Assembly: GCA_029959085.1 (NCBI GenBank)
Contig: JARWIR010000003.1
Coordinates: forward strand, 24,319,505-24,383,504
Source of the DNA: Nemophila menziesii
Taxonomy: Eukaryota; Streptophyta; Magnoliopsida; Boraginales; Hydrophyllaceae
Reading direction: 5' to 3'
Length of the DNA stretch: 64,000 nucleotides
Position numbers and translations under genes: made by a program. The notes below the pieces were generated by a model. That model made no database searches. It saw only the letters and a list, made by a program, of their open reading frames with translations, and was not told the DNA's origin. Positions 1-10,614 of this stretch are shown here, piece by piece (the first letter of the stretch is position 1; every line of letters begins with the position of its first letter).

Positions 1-967
1 GATGATCAAAAATATGTTTATCAATGTATTCTCCATTGTAAATGAAGATTTTCATAGTTTTCAAAAAAGGAATATCAAACCTCCAAGTTGGTTCAAAATC
101 ACGAGGGTCAAGAGAGGGAGATATTTTCTTAACATTGACCAAGAGATAACTAAGAGCAATCCCGTATGGTAAAGTGGAGCTCGAATGAGCACGATAATCC
201 AAGTTACGAATGAAAATTTTACAAAAATTGATAGGCCTTTTTGAATAAAGATGAAATAAAAGGATTGCTTCATAGGGAGCAATTGTTCCATCCTTTCTAT
301 CTTTTCCCAAAAGACAAAACAAGACAATTTTATGAGCCAATCGAATATCCGGAGAGAATAAACTAGATAACCAAGGTTGAGTATGGAATTGAATCATTTT
401 CGAAGACATAAAAGCTTCAACCTCGTTTTTCAAAGGGATATCAATAAGTTCTTTACTTCTATTCCAACCCGAGACAATAGAATTTTCATATCCACTATTT
501 TGAAGTTTAAAAGCTTTTTCAATGGTTTTTGGATTAATTGAAAGGTTTTTGTTTGACACAATTGTTTTGAAAGAGCAAGATTCACAATCTAGAGGATTGA
601 TATTTTTGTAAAATTCACTAACCAAGGTTTGATAAGAATTATTTTCTAAAGATAGGAAGAAATCTAATCCTTGAAATTGAAATAAATGGAAAAGATTAGA
701 ATTTGAGCCATTTACCATAGAGATAGAGGCATTTAGTGAAAGAGATGAAATTGATCTTCCCCAAAGAATCTTGATGTTTTTCCTCACCATTCTATGTTTT
801 GAGGGTTCTTCTCCAATGTCTAAATCATCTTCTTCATCTTCATAAGTTGAATCCATTTCAATTTCTTCATCTTCTTCATCTATGATTCTTTTATTTTTAG
901 AAGCTCTTGAAGCTCTTGAAGCTTTGGAAGAAGAAGAAACCATGTGAGCTTTGTCTTTGGAAGCCAT
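1..967 (-). CDS. Long ORF resembling 'putative plant transposon protein' (partial)
   Basis: An ATG at 967 opens a frame that runs about 322 codons without a stop to the window edge, so the C-terminus is missing. The first ~70 residues are low complexity: a Ser/Ala/Lys stretch followed by an acidic Glu/Asp run. After that the protein becomes globular, with segments such as LVSEFYKNI, NLSINPKTIEKAFKL and PYGIALSYLL. This layout (FY-N near the start, a later 'IN..L.L' element, then a helical region) recalls the family catalogued as putative plant transposon protein, found in many plant retroelements; that match is from memory. It lies downstream of gag on the same strand, with about 620 noncoding bases between. 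Codons look intact, so it is either recent or conserved. Function unknown; it could also be an extra ORF of the copia-type element starting at 4039. Confidence 0.55.
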   Translation of the reverse strand, partial: MASKDKAHMVSSSSKASRASRASKNKRIIDEEDEEIEMDSTYEDEEDDLDIGEEPSKHRMVRKNIKILWGRSISSLSLNASISMVNGSNSNLFHLFQFQGLDFFLSLENNSYQTLVSEFYKNINPLDCESCSFKTIVSNKNLSINPKTIEKAFKLQNSGYENSIVSGWNRSKELIDIPLKNEVEAFMSSKMIQFHTQPWLSSLFSPDIRLAHKIVLFCLLGKDRKDGTIAPYEAILLFHLYSKRPINFCKIFIRNLDYRAHSSSTLPYGIALSYLLVNVKKISPSLDPRDFEPTWRFDIPFLKTMKIFIYNGEYIDKHIFDH

Positions 968-1590
968 GGCCAAAGAGATGATGAAGGTTTAATGGAGTGG
1001 GTTAGGGTTTTGAAGATGGGTTTCGTTTTTTTGAGAGAGAGAGAAGAAGAAAACGTTTTGAGGAGTGAAAGAATAAGAGAGAAGACCAAGGGTTTTGACC
1101 GATCGGGTTGTACACAGCACTGGAACCGGGTTCCCGCATTCACCAAAACCGGGTACCCGGTTTCCTTTCGTAGGCCTCGACGAAAAGGGTTAAAAATGGA
1201 AAAAAGCATTTTGCAAAAACACCCGAAACCAATTCGAAAGCTCCCCAATAGTTTAGAAATGTTATAAAACTTCCAAAATAATTTTTGTTATGAAAAAATA
1301 TGAAAAGGAAATCACGAAAATTATGAAAACAGTTTATTGCACAAAGACCCCTATATTTTCTAAAAAGTACAAAAAGACCCAATGTAAAAACTAAGCAATT
1401 TTAAGTATGAAAAGGTCAAGACTTGCAAGATATTAGCACATAGAGGATAAAGCACATAAACACATAATAAAACACAAACTAAAAAAGAAAAGAAGGAAAG
1501 AATTCACTGGATTTTTCTTTTACGAGATTTGAGCGTCTTTTTGTATATCATTTCAATTTCTTGACGCTCAACACCTACAATAAAATATTA
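968..1590. other. Noncoding spacer between two retroelement ORFs
   Basis: No coding sequence supported. Positions 1111-1166 hold a pair of GC-rich dyad motifs (ACCGGGTTCCCG and CCGGGTACCCGG) like those in the LTR at 2701-4039. Short reading frames across this stretch are chance openings around these motifs. Confidence 0.5.
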
Positions 1591-2676
1591 CTATGGTATC
1601 CAAGGTGAAATGGATCCGGAAATATTATTAGCATTTTTCACGATCCATATCGGTTTTTCCCACGAGGGTATCAAAGACCCGTATTCAAGTTGTTTGTGGT
1701 AATGACACGTAGAAACATGATGACCGGGTTTACCACAATAATTGCAAGAACTTCTTTTTCGAATAGAACTATCATGAGAGGGTTTTGAACACGATTTTTC
1801 CTCGTTCTTTTGAATATCCAAATTATCACTCAAATATAATTTTTCTTTGAAAAGATCATTTGAATCAAAAGGAGTGACATTCAAGTAAGGATGATTTTCT
1901 AAAGTTTTAAGAGAAAGGGAAAATGCTTCATCAATTTTTTCAAAACCTTCTATATTTTTCTTCATAGGATGTTGACTTTTATTTGAGAAGAAAATATTTT
2001 CAAAACAAGGGTTTTTAGTATTTCCCAAAATATCATCTAAAGTGATACAACAATTAAAACAATTCTTTTGCTCAACTTTAGCCTTTTTCAACATAAGGTT
2101 ATTCAAATGGATTTGAGAGTCAAGAATATTTAGAAGAGATGAAATATGCCTAATATCATCATAATTATATGGAGGAGACAAAGAGTTAGGATAGATTGCT
2201 ACCTCATGGTTTGGTTTAGGATTGATATGAGATTCATCATGAGTTAAGCTTTCTTTTTCTTCGTCATTCTCGACAATCCCATATAGAAACTCCAAACGAT
2301 CCCAAAGCTCTTTTGCGGAATTACAATCTAACATTTGTGAGAAAATCTCTTCGGATATTCCACAAATTAGAGTGTACATCGGTTTTGCATTTTGAGTGAG
2401 CTTAGCATTATCCTCATCGGTGAGTTCATCGTAATCTTTTTCTTCTTGATTTAACTTAAGAACTCCCGCTTCATTTAACTCCTCTTTATATGGAACGAAT
2501 GGACCTTCCATAACGATTCTCCATTGATCGGGATCTTCGGCTTTGATAAATTCCTCCATTTTTGTTCTCCAAGTAAAATAGTAAGTTCCTACAAAAAGTG
2601 GAGGTCGGGTAGAAGACGACTCTTCCAAAAGATTAAATTCCATATCGTTTACTCTACTAACGATTAAGCTATTCAC
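1591..2676 (-). CDS. Copia-type gag polyprotein (UBN2-like) with zinc knuckle
   Basis: A 361-residue capsid-like protein of a Ty1/copia retrotransposon. The N-terminal half has the usual plant copia Gag features: 'GTYYFTWRTKMEEF' (a W-containing start), then 'ICGISEEIF' and 'AKELWDRLEFLYG' at about residues 105-135. A CCHC knuckle (CNYCGKPGHHVSTC) sits at about 311-324, followed by 'EKPIWIVK', a common Gag tail. The frame stops 37 residues after the knuckle; no protease, integrase or RT frame follows. The start lies just inside the primer binding site and 5' LTR (2701-4039), as expected. Proposed role: packaging element RNA in a cytoplasmic particle. The element is probably non-autonomous, depending on pol from relatives, unless pol lies beyond the window edge after the second ORF. 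Confidence 0.8.
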   Translation of the reverse strand: MNSLIVSRVNDMEFNLLEESSSTRPPLFVGTYYFTWRTKMEEFIKAEDPDQWRIVMEGPFVPYKEELNEAGVLKLNQEEKDYDELTDEDNAKLTQNAKPMYTLICGISEEIFSQMLDCNSAKELWDRLEFLYGIVENDEEKESLTHDESHINPKPNHEVAIYPNSLSPPYNYDDIRHISSLLNILDSQIHLNNLMLKKAKVEQKNCFNCCITLDDILGNTKNPCFENIFFSNKSQHPMKKNIEGFEKIDEAFSLSLKTLENHPYLNVTPFDSNDLFKEKLYLSDNLDIQKNEEKSCSKPSHDSSIRKRSSCNYCGKPGHHVSTCHYHKQLEYGSLIPSWEKPIWIVKNANNISGSISPWIP

Positions 2677-2685
2677 GTAGAGTTC

Positions 2686-2698
2686 GGCTCTGATACCA
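2686..2698 (-). other. Primer binding site (tRNA-Met type)
   Basis: On the minus strand the sequence TGGTATCAGAGCC starts two bases after the LTR end. This is the standard initiator-Met tRNA complement used by plant copia elements and fixes the inner LTR boundary. Confidence 0.85.
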
Positions 2699-2700
2699 AT

Positions 2701-4039
2701 TGAAAGTCCTAGAGGGGGGTGAATAGGATTACTAATAAGATTAATGCCTAATTAAAAATCTTTTGGACAATTATAAGTATTAAAGAGAAACTTCTAAGTC
2801 AACTAATATATCAAACTCTTAAGGGATCATACAATGGATAAGCTAGAGGTTTGATATATAAGTGATACAAGTAAAACGAGTTTCTAATCTCTTACTACTC
2901 TAGATGACAATAGGTTTGATTAACTAGGTAAAGATTATTACGATATTTATACTAGCATGTAATCAAACATATAAAGTGCGAAAAATAAATAGAGTAGGGA
3001 TATAAAGTACACAACGATGTATAGTGGTTCGGTTATCCCTACATCCACTACCTAAGGAAGCCTCCTTAGGATTTCAAGCTTTTCACTAAGCTCCCGTGTC
3101 TCTCTTAACCGGGTCGAGAACACAATAACCCTTACAACCTCTTCGATACCACGAAGGACAAACTCTTGTGCTATCGCAACACAAGGACACCTAGTATACT
3201 CCCGATACTCTAATTCTCTCTTAATCTATCTATTACAAGAAACTAGACTTAAGAGGATAAATGTAAGTGTTTAAAGGGTGAAACAACTTTGCTAATAAAC
3301 TCCTAAAGAGATGATATAACTCTAAGCTTAAAACTTCTCTTGAGTTGATTGAACTTTGAAGCTCCTTTGATTTACTCCTTAAATTAGTAGATATGACAAG
3401 TTGATTGATCAAGCTTGGATTGATTCTATGTTAGCTTGAGACCTCTAATTTTGTAGGAGAATGATATGTATAATAGTTGAAGTGTGAGAGGTAAGTTTCT
3501 CCTTCAAAGAGGCCATATTTATAGCACAAGAAAGTCCCCAACGGTTATAAAGTTGGTGGGATACTTTGTGCCAAACCGGGTTCCCGATTTCCCAAATGCG
3601 GGTACCCGGTTTCAATTGCAACGGTTACATAACGGCTATAAGGAGCTTGATGTTGACTTGAGCTTCACCAAACCGGGTTCCCGGTTTCACCAAATGCGGG
3701 TACCCGGTTCTTACTGACATGGGAATTATGACATTTTGATTTGTTGCTCGGATGGAAAAGTTTTCTTCACGAGAGTTGTAGTAAACATCATTTTAAGAAA
3801 CTATGTAGTTGATCATGAAAGCTAATTCTCAAGTATACATAAGATAAGGTTAAAAGTATTGGTATGAAAATTAGCTTCTTAGGATATGATAATAAAGCTT
3901 TGATCTAAATGATAAAGATTGTGCTTTTTGATGAATTAGAGTGCTAGATAAAGAATATAAATAAAGTATAATTAGCACACTAAACAATAGAGGATTTGTC
4001 ACATTAAAACAACTTATCGATGGGGGCAATATGCCAACA
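2701..4039 (-). repeat. 5' LTR of copia-type element
   Basis: A 1339-bp terminal repeat reading TGTTGGCATATTGCC... to ...GGACTTTCA on the minus strand, bounded by TG and CA and followed by the PBS. It matches the solo LTR at 49637-50971 along its full length in the opposite window orientation, with about 90% identity over the stretch compared by eye. Two pairs of GC-rich dyad motifs lie near 3572-3620 and 3668-3714. The partner 3' LTR is beyond the left window edge, so a target duplication cannot be tested. Confidence 0.85.
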
Positions 4040-4800
4040 AAGGTTTAAGGTTTAAGGGTGAAGGTTAAAGTGAAGATAAAGATAAGGTTGTAAGGTTTAA
4101 GGTTCAAGGTCAAGGTAAGGTTTAAGGTTAAAGGTTAAGGGTTAAGATTAAAGTTAAGGTTAAGGTGATGATGAAGATTAGGGTTTAAGGTTTAAGATGT
4201 AAGGTTTAAGCTTAAGTTTAATGTTATGTTTAGGATTAAGGTTAATGTTAAGGATAAGGTTAAGGTTAAGATAAAGGTTTAGATTAAGGTTAAGTTTAAG
4301 GTCAAGGTTAGGTTAAGGCTAAGGCTAAGGATAAGGTTAAGAATAAGGTTAATAGCTAAGGGGTTAAGGTTATGGATAATAGGTTGAGGGTTAAGGTTAA
4401 GGTATAGTTTAAGTTTAAGGTTAAAGTTAAGGTTAAGGTCAAGGTTAAGGTCAAGGTTAAGGTTAAGGTTAAGTTTAAGGTTAAGGTTAAGGTTAAGGTT
4501 AAGGTCAAGGTTAAGGTCAAGGTTAAGGTTCAAGTTGAGGTTAAGGTAAGGGTAAAGGTAAAGGTAAAGTTAAAAATAAAGTTAAAGGTTAAGGTTAACT
4601 TTAAGGTTAAGTTAATGTTAAGGTTAGGTTTAAGGTTAAGGTTAAGGTTAATGTTAAGGTTTGGGTTTAGGTTAAGATTAAGGTTAAGGTTTGGGTTTTG
4701 GTTTGGGTTTGGGATAAGGTTAAGGTTAAGGTTAAGGGTAAAGTTAAGGTTAAGTTTAACATTAAGGTTGATAGTTAAGGGTCTAAGGTTATGGATAAGG
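4040..4800. repeat. Degenerate telomere-like hexamer/heptamer repeat
   Basis: About 760 bp of G-rich short repeats built on GGTTAA, with interspersed GGTTTAA, GGTTTAGG and GGTCAA variants, all in one orientation. Plant telomeres are TTTAGGG, so this is telomere-like but not telomeric. It starts at the very first base after the LTR. Asn/Leu-repeat reading frames across it come only from the repeat. Confidence 0.85.
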
Positions 4801-5630
4801 GGTCGAAAAATCGTGTAGGGTAATACACTGCTCCCATATTCCCAATTTGAAAAAATATCTTTCAAAAGATTAATGTGGTTTTTATATAGATACTATAAAT
4901 GAGAAAATTGAAAAAATTAAATAATTTGAGAGATTTATGAGAAGAATAAAATAATAATGAGAGAAATAAGGGTGAGAGAAATAAAAAAAATTTAAATATT
5001 AATAGAAAAAATTAAATGCAGGATAGTCTTATAATTTTTATAATTAATAATGTAACTTTTATTGATATATTCTTACAATAAAATATACTTCATTTCTGCT
5101 ATTAAATTATTATTAAACAAAATATCAATTTGTTGTAATTTGATTGTAAAGGTCTAAATCGGATTTGCCTAATTGTTCTTAAGTGTTTCAAGATATTATT
5201 ATTATTTTTATCTCCACCATATGTTTCAATATTATTTTCCTTCATTAGCTTTTCGAAAATCGTGTAGGGTAATTCACTGCTCCCATATTCCCAATTAAAA
5301 AAAAATCATTCTTGTTCTTGCGCCGTCCATACTGCATATCGGCATATTCTTTGTTCGGTCTGGTGCACATAGCTGTCAATGTCAATCAAGTAATAGAATT
5401 CATTCCCACTGTCTGAGGAAAACGTGAAGAATTTCCATTTTTAGCCGAATAAAGGGGAAAATAGGGCTATAAGTAGGCCGTTTGCTATTGCTATAAGGGC
5501 TGCTAGCCTTTCTACGGCTTAAAAGATCAATGTGGTTTTTATATAGATATAACAAATGAGAAACTGAAAAAAGTGAAAATTTTAAGAGATTTATGAGAAG
5601 AATAAAAAAATAATGAGAGAAATAAGGGAA
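4801..5630. repeat. Direct duplication of two short blocks
   Basis: The block at 4804-4855 (containing TCGTGTAGGGTAAT and CTGCTCCCATATTCCCAATT) recurs at 5253-5300. The block at about 4867-4975 (containing AATGTGGTTTTTATATAGAT and GAGATTTATGAGAAGAATAA) recurs at 5524-5626. Both are in the same orientation. This looks like one duplicated unit with an insertion between its halves in the second copy. No gene is seen. Confidence 0.7.
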
Positions 5631-5707
5631 TGATTTAAGATTTTTTGTTTTAAAATATAATTTTTTTTATTAAGTAAATAAAGATTAGTTAATGGTATTA
5701 ATGATAA

Positions 5708-5830
5708 GTGGGGCCATAATCAATCCTGGCCGCCAATTATGTTTAGCCAGATTAAATCTTGGCCACCACTTATGTTTAGTCAGATTTAATCCTGGCCACC
5801 ACTTACGTGGGTAAATCTGGACCGTAGAAA
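5708..5830. repeat. Three imperfect ~35-bp tandem repeats
   Basis: Three units carry CTGGCC(G/A)CCA, TTATGTTTAG and CAGATT in the same order. The third is degenerate. No gene is seen between here and the pseudogene starting at 6098. Confidence 0.65.
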
Positions 5831-6097
5831 AAACTCTGAAATATAATATAGATATATAAATTAAACAACAGAGTTTCCATGTTCATATTCTAGAAAAAAA
5901 TTACATCATGATATTAAAATTAGTGCATGAAACTTAAAGGCTAATTATCTATGCACCTGTTTGATCAGTGGCCTTCTTCTGAGTATCATTAAACTAGGTG
6001 CTACTTTATATCCAACCAAGTTAAGAAATACCAGTGTCTTTAATCACAAAAAAACTTCAACAGATGATGAAGTAACAAAATAAAGCCTACTAACAAA

Positions 6098-7118
6098 TCA
6101 TTTTCGATTAAGATCATATTTTTTCATGATTTCCATGTGTTTATGTTTACAATAAATTCGGACGGATGGACTCATGGAAGTAACATCCTTTGCCATTATT
6201 TCATCTTCTTTATCTATAACTCGTTGCTCTCGATCCATCCTCCGCTCCTCACGCTCCAATGATCGATCTTCCCTTAACAATTTTAGTTCGCTCTGATTCT
6301 CAATATGCATTTTTTTCGATTCTCTATCACTTTATCAACATCTTTTGTAAAGATTGAGTCTTGATTATCCGTTGTCGCTGTGGTATTTTTTTCTCTTATT
6401 TGATTGTTTCGATACATCTCTACCTGATGGTCTTTCAATCCCTACACATGTTTCATAGGTCTCACTACCACTAATTGGAGTTCCTGGAGTCAATGGAGTA
6501 GTTGCAGATGTACCAGCTCGTACAGATTTTACTGTTTTCTTTTTAATAAGGGCAATCCATTTTGGGTGAGGCCTTAATACCATCCAACAATGTTCGAAAG
6601 CAAATGATGTTCCCCTTAGTGAAGTGAACATCTCTTTAGATTGCTAAATCTGTAATAAATAAGTAATAATATCATGAAATAATATTAATGCAGAAAATTA
6701 CATATAGAAAATGTACCTAATCAAGTTTATTTGTGCCGCTTTAACGTCTTTGAAAAATTTGTTCATAGTATCCACAAAATTTATTTGTACTTGCAGAAAT
6801 AGAAGACCAGCGATGCATTAGAGAACTTAAGGTTCTGTCTGAAAAGAACGTCTTGTTTTCATGAATGTAATCTCGTATTTTTTCCCACATGGTTGCTCTC
6901 CTTTGATAGTTCCCTATTGCTGCATTTGTGTTAACATATATCCATGCTGAAACAAGCATTAGATCTTCTTTTGGCAAGAAGTTTTTGTTTTTCTTACTGA
7001 ATTCTAATTGAGATGTAACAATGTGTTCTTCTTGTGTTTGGTTGATTGTAATATCCTCCTCCAAACCATGGTTGAGAAAATCCGTAAAAGAAACATGTTG
7101 TTCATCAATGAAATCCAT
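6098..7118 (-). pseudogene. Harbinger-associated Myb-like / NAM-associated-domain protein pseudogene
   Basis: The deduced protein resembles the plant proteins often labelled 'glutathione S-transferase T3-like' or NAM-associated C-terminal, related to the Myb-like second ORF of PIF/Harbinger transposons. The ATG at 7118 follows a good acceptor (CAG). A Myb/trihelix-like domain contains EDLMLVSAWIYV, WEKIRDYIHE, LMHRWSSI and NKFCGYYEQI. Two in-frame stops follow, read where Gln codons are expected, before a GT donor near 6717. The next exon (about 6650-6365) starts with another stop, then reads FAFEHCWMVLRPHPKW. A one-base shift near 6365 separates it from the C-terminal coiled segment (EREERRMDREQRVIDKEDEI, stop at 6098). 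Three premature stops plus a frameshift mean it is not functional. Confidence 0.7.
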
Positions 7119-8326
7119 CTGTGGCCTGCAATTTAAATACAAGAACTCTGTGAAATTAATAGAAGAGAACTTAGTACAGGGACCAATGGTACAATTAGTA
7201 TTACATTTTCACAGTGATATGAACAAATCATTAACAAAAAGATGAGATAACATACTTTTTACCGATTAGATTACTGTTAAATGAAAAACCTAACCTCTAT
7301 TTTTTCTAAAATACATCAAAAATTTATATAATAACAACAAATCATTAAACAAATTATACCAAAAACATTAACCCACTATCAGAAAACATTAATTATACAA
7401 TTTAAGCCATAAAATACAATACTAATCATACGGTTGTAAAAAGGATTCCATTTTTTATTATAAGAAATCTGGAAATATAAATAAGAATGAAAAATAATAA
7501 AGAAAAACAAAGAAGAACGAAAATAGAGCGAAGGAATAGAACCGTTGAGCCAAATATTGAAGAGAAGAAGACAACAACTTGAGAATTTTGAGAAAAAAAC
7601 TTGAGATCTAGCTACAATCGGGTTCCCACAAATTGGGTTTTTTGTTATGTGGAGGCTGTTGGAGGGTATTTTTTTTATTATTCAACTCCCAATTAGCTAC
7701 AATTGGGAGCCCATTGAACTCAGTCTAATTACCAAGGGCTAACATCCCCCAATATGTCATTTCAATTAACTATTCATGTGTATATTATTTCTTAGAAATA
7801 TTTGAGTTGATATTACTACGTACAATATGTTGCTGTACAAACCACATAACTAGTTAGTATTTCTTTATAATAATAATCAAATTTTAAAGAGGCATGGTCT
7901 ATTTCTTTACAAGATTTAGCAAATTTACAAGGGAAATACTTGGCCAAAAAAATATTTCATGGTGCCTTTACATAGTTTGGCAAAGTGATTTAAGATAATA
8001 TTTTCTTTACCTATTCTGGGTACTTATTTTGTTTAGAGAGTCATTGACTCATAAACAACTTGTTGCATTACATCCAAGGTATTGTAGTAATATTTTCTCT
8101 AGAAAGAAATACATGACAAGTGATTAAGTTAAGAATAATTCTATAATTTTAAATTGCCTCAATATTGATATCTAACAAATGATAAAAGAGTCCATTGTTG
8201 ATTGATGCCTATTAAAAAACTTATTTAGAAAAAGGTGCCTAGGAAAAAATATTTATTGAAAACAGCCCCATCCCAAAATTACCCTTATAATTAACAATTA
8301 AAAAATAAAAAAAAAACTAATAATCA
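7119..8326. other. AT-rich intergenic stretch
   Basis: Probably includes the 5' leader and an intron of the pseudogene ending at 7118. A short inverted repeat (CTCCCAAT...ATTGGGAG) lies at 7686-7710 and could be a transposon terminus; no partner was found. No coding sequence supported. Confidence 0.4.
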
Positions 8327-8808
8327 CACGCGCGCGTCCGTGAAATTTTTTTAAAATCGTCATAACTAATTCAAAAAAAATCAAAAAAAAAAAAAAATTA
8401 TATTTGGATAAATCAAATTAATATTTACGTCTATGATTTTTTTCGGAATTTTCTGAATTTTTTGATTTTTTTGATTTTTTTTAATTTTTTTTTTTCGCAG
8501 ACACGAAATTCCATGTTTAAAACATGAAATTCCATGTTATAAACATGGAATTCCATGTTTTAAACATGGAATTTCATGTTTATTTCACGGTTTAAAACAT
8601 GGAATTCCATGTTTAAAACATGAAAATCCGTGTCTGCGAAAAAAAAAATCAAAAAAATTCAAAAAATCAAAAAATTCAAAAAAAATCAAAAAAATTCATA
8701 GACGTAAATATTAATATGCTTTATTCAAAAATACAATTTTTTTAATTTTCTGATTTTTTTTGAATTAGTTATGACGATTTTAAAAAAAATTTCACGGACG
8801 CGCGCGTG
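8327..8808. mobile_element. Foldback element with ~200-bp arms
   Basis: A 482-bp inverted repeat. The outer 16 bp (CACGCGCGCGTCCGTG) are repeated exactly in reverse complement at the right end. The arms continue with matching blocks, including AAATCGTCATAACTAATTC, ATATTTACGTCTATGA and TTCGCAGACACG. The centre (about 8510-8640) is itself a cluster of small palindromes built on CATGTTTAAAACATG and CATGGAATTCCATG. No target duplication was identified. It looks like a non-coding MITE or foldback element. Confidence 0.75.
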
Positions 8809-8820
8809 CGATGGAATTAG

Positions 8821-8998
8821 TAGTAGTAGGTGGTGGTGGTGGTGGTGGTGGTGGTTGTGGTGGAGGTGGTGATGGTTGTGGTGGATGTAGTAGTGGTTAC
8901 ATACATGGTGGTTGTGGTGGTGGTTGTGGTGGTTGTGGTGGTTGTGGTGGTGGTGGTGGTGGTTGTGGTGGTGGTGGTGGTGGTGGTGGTGGAGGAGA
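8821..8998. repeat. (GGT)n microsatellite
   Basis: An almost pure TGG/TGT repeat starting 13 bp after the foldback element. Gly-rich and Val-rich reading frames here are products of the repeat, not genes. Confidence 0.9.
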
Positions 8999-9423
8999 AA
9001 GAAGTACCCTATTATTTGTTTAATATTTAAAAATTAATATTGTATTAAAATAAAATAATATATTTAATAATAAGGGTAGTAAAGGTATAGAAAATATAAA
9101 GGGGATGTTTTCAATAAATAATTACTTCATTAGGCATTTTTTTATAATTAAGATTATTGAAGGCAAAAAAAAACAATTAGAGAGTTTTATGAGGATGTTT
9201 TCAACAATAACCCCATGATAAAAATGTGATTTAACATGGGTAATCACCCAATATTATTCAATTTTAAATATAACAACCCCTCTTTTTTCACAGTTCCATG
9301 CTCCAAGCAATCCACTTTTCAACTAAACAATGACTATTATTTCTAATGTCTTACAATTTTATTGATAAAAATATTTCAGATAATAGTTAAATATCTGTAT
9401 ATCGTCTTACTAAACCGTGAATC

Positions 9424-9606
9424 TTTTTTATATTTTTGTTTTTTTGTTGTACAACGTCTAAATTATGAAAAGTAATTAACTATTATCTAGAAATAAAACT
9501 CCAAAAATTATATCTTCTAAAATTTTGGAGTTTTATTACTCGATAATACTTAATACTTTTCATAATGTAAATGTTGTACAACAAAAAACTAAAATATAAA
9601 AAAGTT
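9424..9606. mobile_element. Hairpin MITE, ~183 bp
   Basis: Arms of about 80 bp pair: TTGTTGTACAACGT and ATTATGAAAAGTA on the left match reverse complements on the right, and ATAAAACTCCAAAA pairs close to the centre. Target duplication not resolved; class unknown. Confidence 0.65.
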
Positions 9607-10481
9607 TCAACAAACAACAAATAAAAGAAAAACCAAACATTAGGGTGACCAATAACAGACTAGGTTTTTTCATCCAAGCCTCAAAGTCTCTCAAATCTCA
9701 AATGTCCAAGCCTCTCTTGATCTCTGTCAAACCGATCAAAACGAATTTCTCATAAAAAATCAATTTTCATCCAAAACACTTCAGAATCCGATCGCATGGT
9801 ATCTGAATATTAAGAATAAAAAACATTTTAAAATATTAAATTTAAATTTTAAAAATTAAAAAATAATGTCTTTACCTATTTGATAACATTATCTTGAAAC
9901 GATAACACACAAAAAAGACTGGAGTCAATCTTAACATTTCCGTTGGTTCCACTATAATTAAGTGGAAACTTTTTTATCACCTGTAAAATTATTCAAAACA
10001 AAAAATTCAATTATTTTTTATAATATTAAGTTATTAATATAAGTTTATTGTATTTTTTACCTTTCCAGTGGTTTTTTTAATAGTCTCGTCTACAATGGCA
10101 TTTCAAAGAATTTGAGACTTTTCCGGCTGATTAATAATGAATGGCCTCCCAATCTTCAAGATTACCGTAGTTAAAGCATTCTTTGATGTAGCGTTCGACA
10201 ATAAAAGAAATTAATATAGATTTTACTAAATTATTTTGAATAAATAAATTATATATACTCAAAAAATTAATTACTTACATAATAATTGAGATAATTTTCA
10301 AAGAAATCTGTACCGCATCTTCTTTGTATTTCATTGGTTCTCTTGATTTTAGGTGGGACAGAGAAGCCGCGTGAAGTTTCAGTACAAGGGCGAACCAATT
10401 TAATTGGTACACCAATCTTTACGGATGAGTTCGTATACCTTCATTCTATGTACGGAATAGACATAATAACTACCGATAGCT
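9607..10481 (-). other. Degenerate coding-like segments, family unknown
   Basis: On the minus strand two stretches read like protein interrupted by introns or stops. About 10440-10275 contains VKIGVPIKLVRPC and NEIQRRCGTDFFENYLNYY. About 10205-9890 contains LTTVILKIGRPFIINQPEK and later KIDSSLFCVLSFQDNVIK. GT and AG dinucleotides flank some of them. I do not recognise the family. They lie downstream of and on the same strand as the topoisomerase pseudogene but do not match the part of that protein expected next. They may be an unrelated pseudogene. Confidence 0.25.
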
Positions 10482-10614
10482 CCTGATGAGTTAACATATC
10501 TTGCATTTCGTCATCAGAAATTGAGTTGATAGCTTAACTAACGTTATATATAAACGAGTTGAGCTTTCAACTCAATTCCTCATTGACGAAATGCGAGATT
10601 TATTAACTCATCAG
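10482..10614. repeat. Inverted repeat, ~133 bp hairpin
   Basis: CTGATGAGTTAA and TTGCATTTCGTCA on the left pair with reverse complements on the right, and GAGTTGATAGCT pairs with AGCTTTCAACTC near the centre. Probable small hairpin MITE; no duplication resolved. Confidence 0.6.

Noticed and set aside
4279..4865. Asn/Leu-rich and Arg/Leu-rich open frames on both strands
   Set aside because: They are translations of the GGTTAA-type repeat; no domain and the frame depends only on the repeat.
8811..9030. Glycine-rich and valine-rich ORFs resembling glycine-rich proteins
   Set aside because: They are the (GGT)n microsatellite read in two frames, with no signal peptide or gene context.
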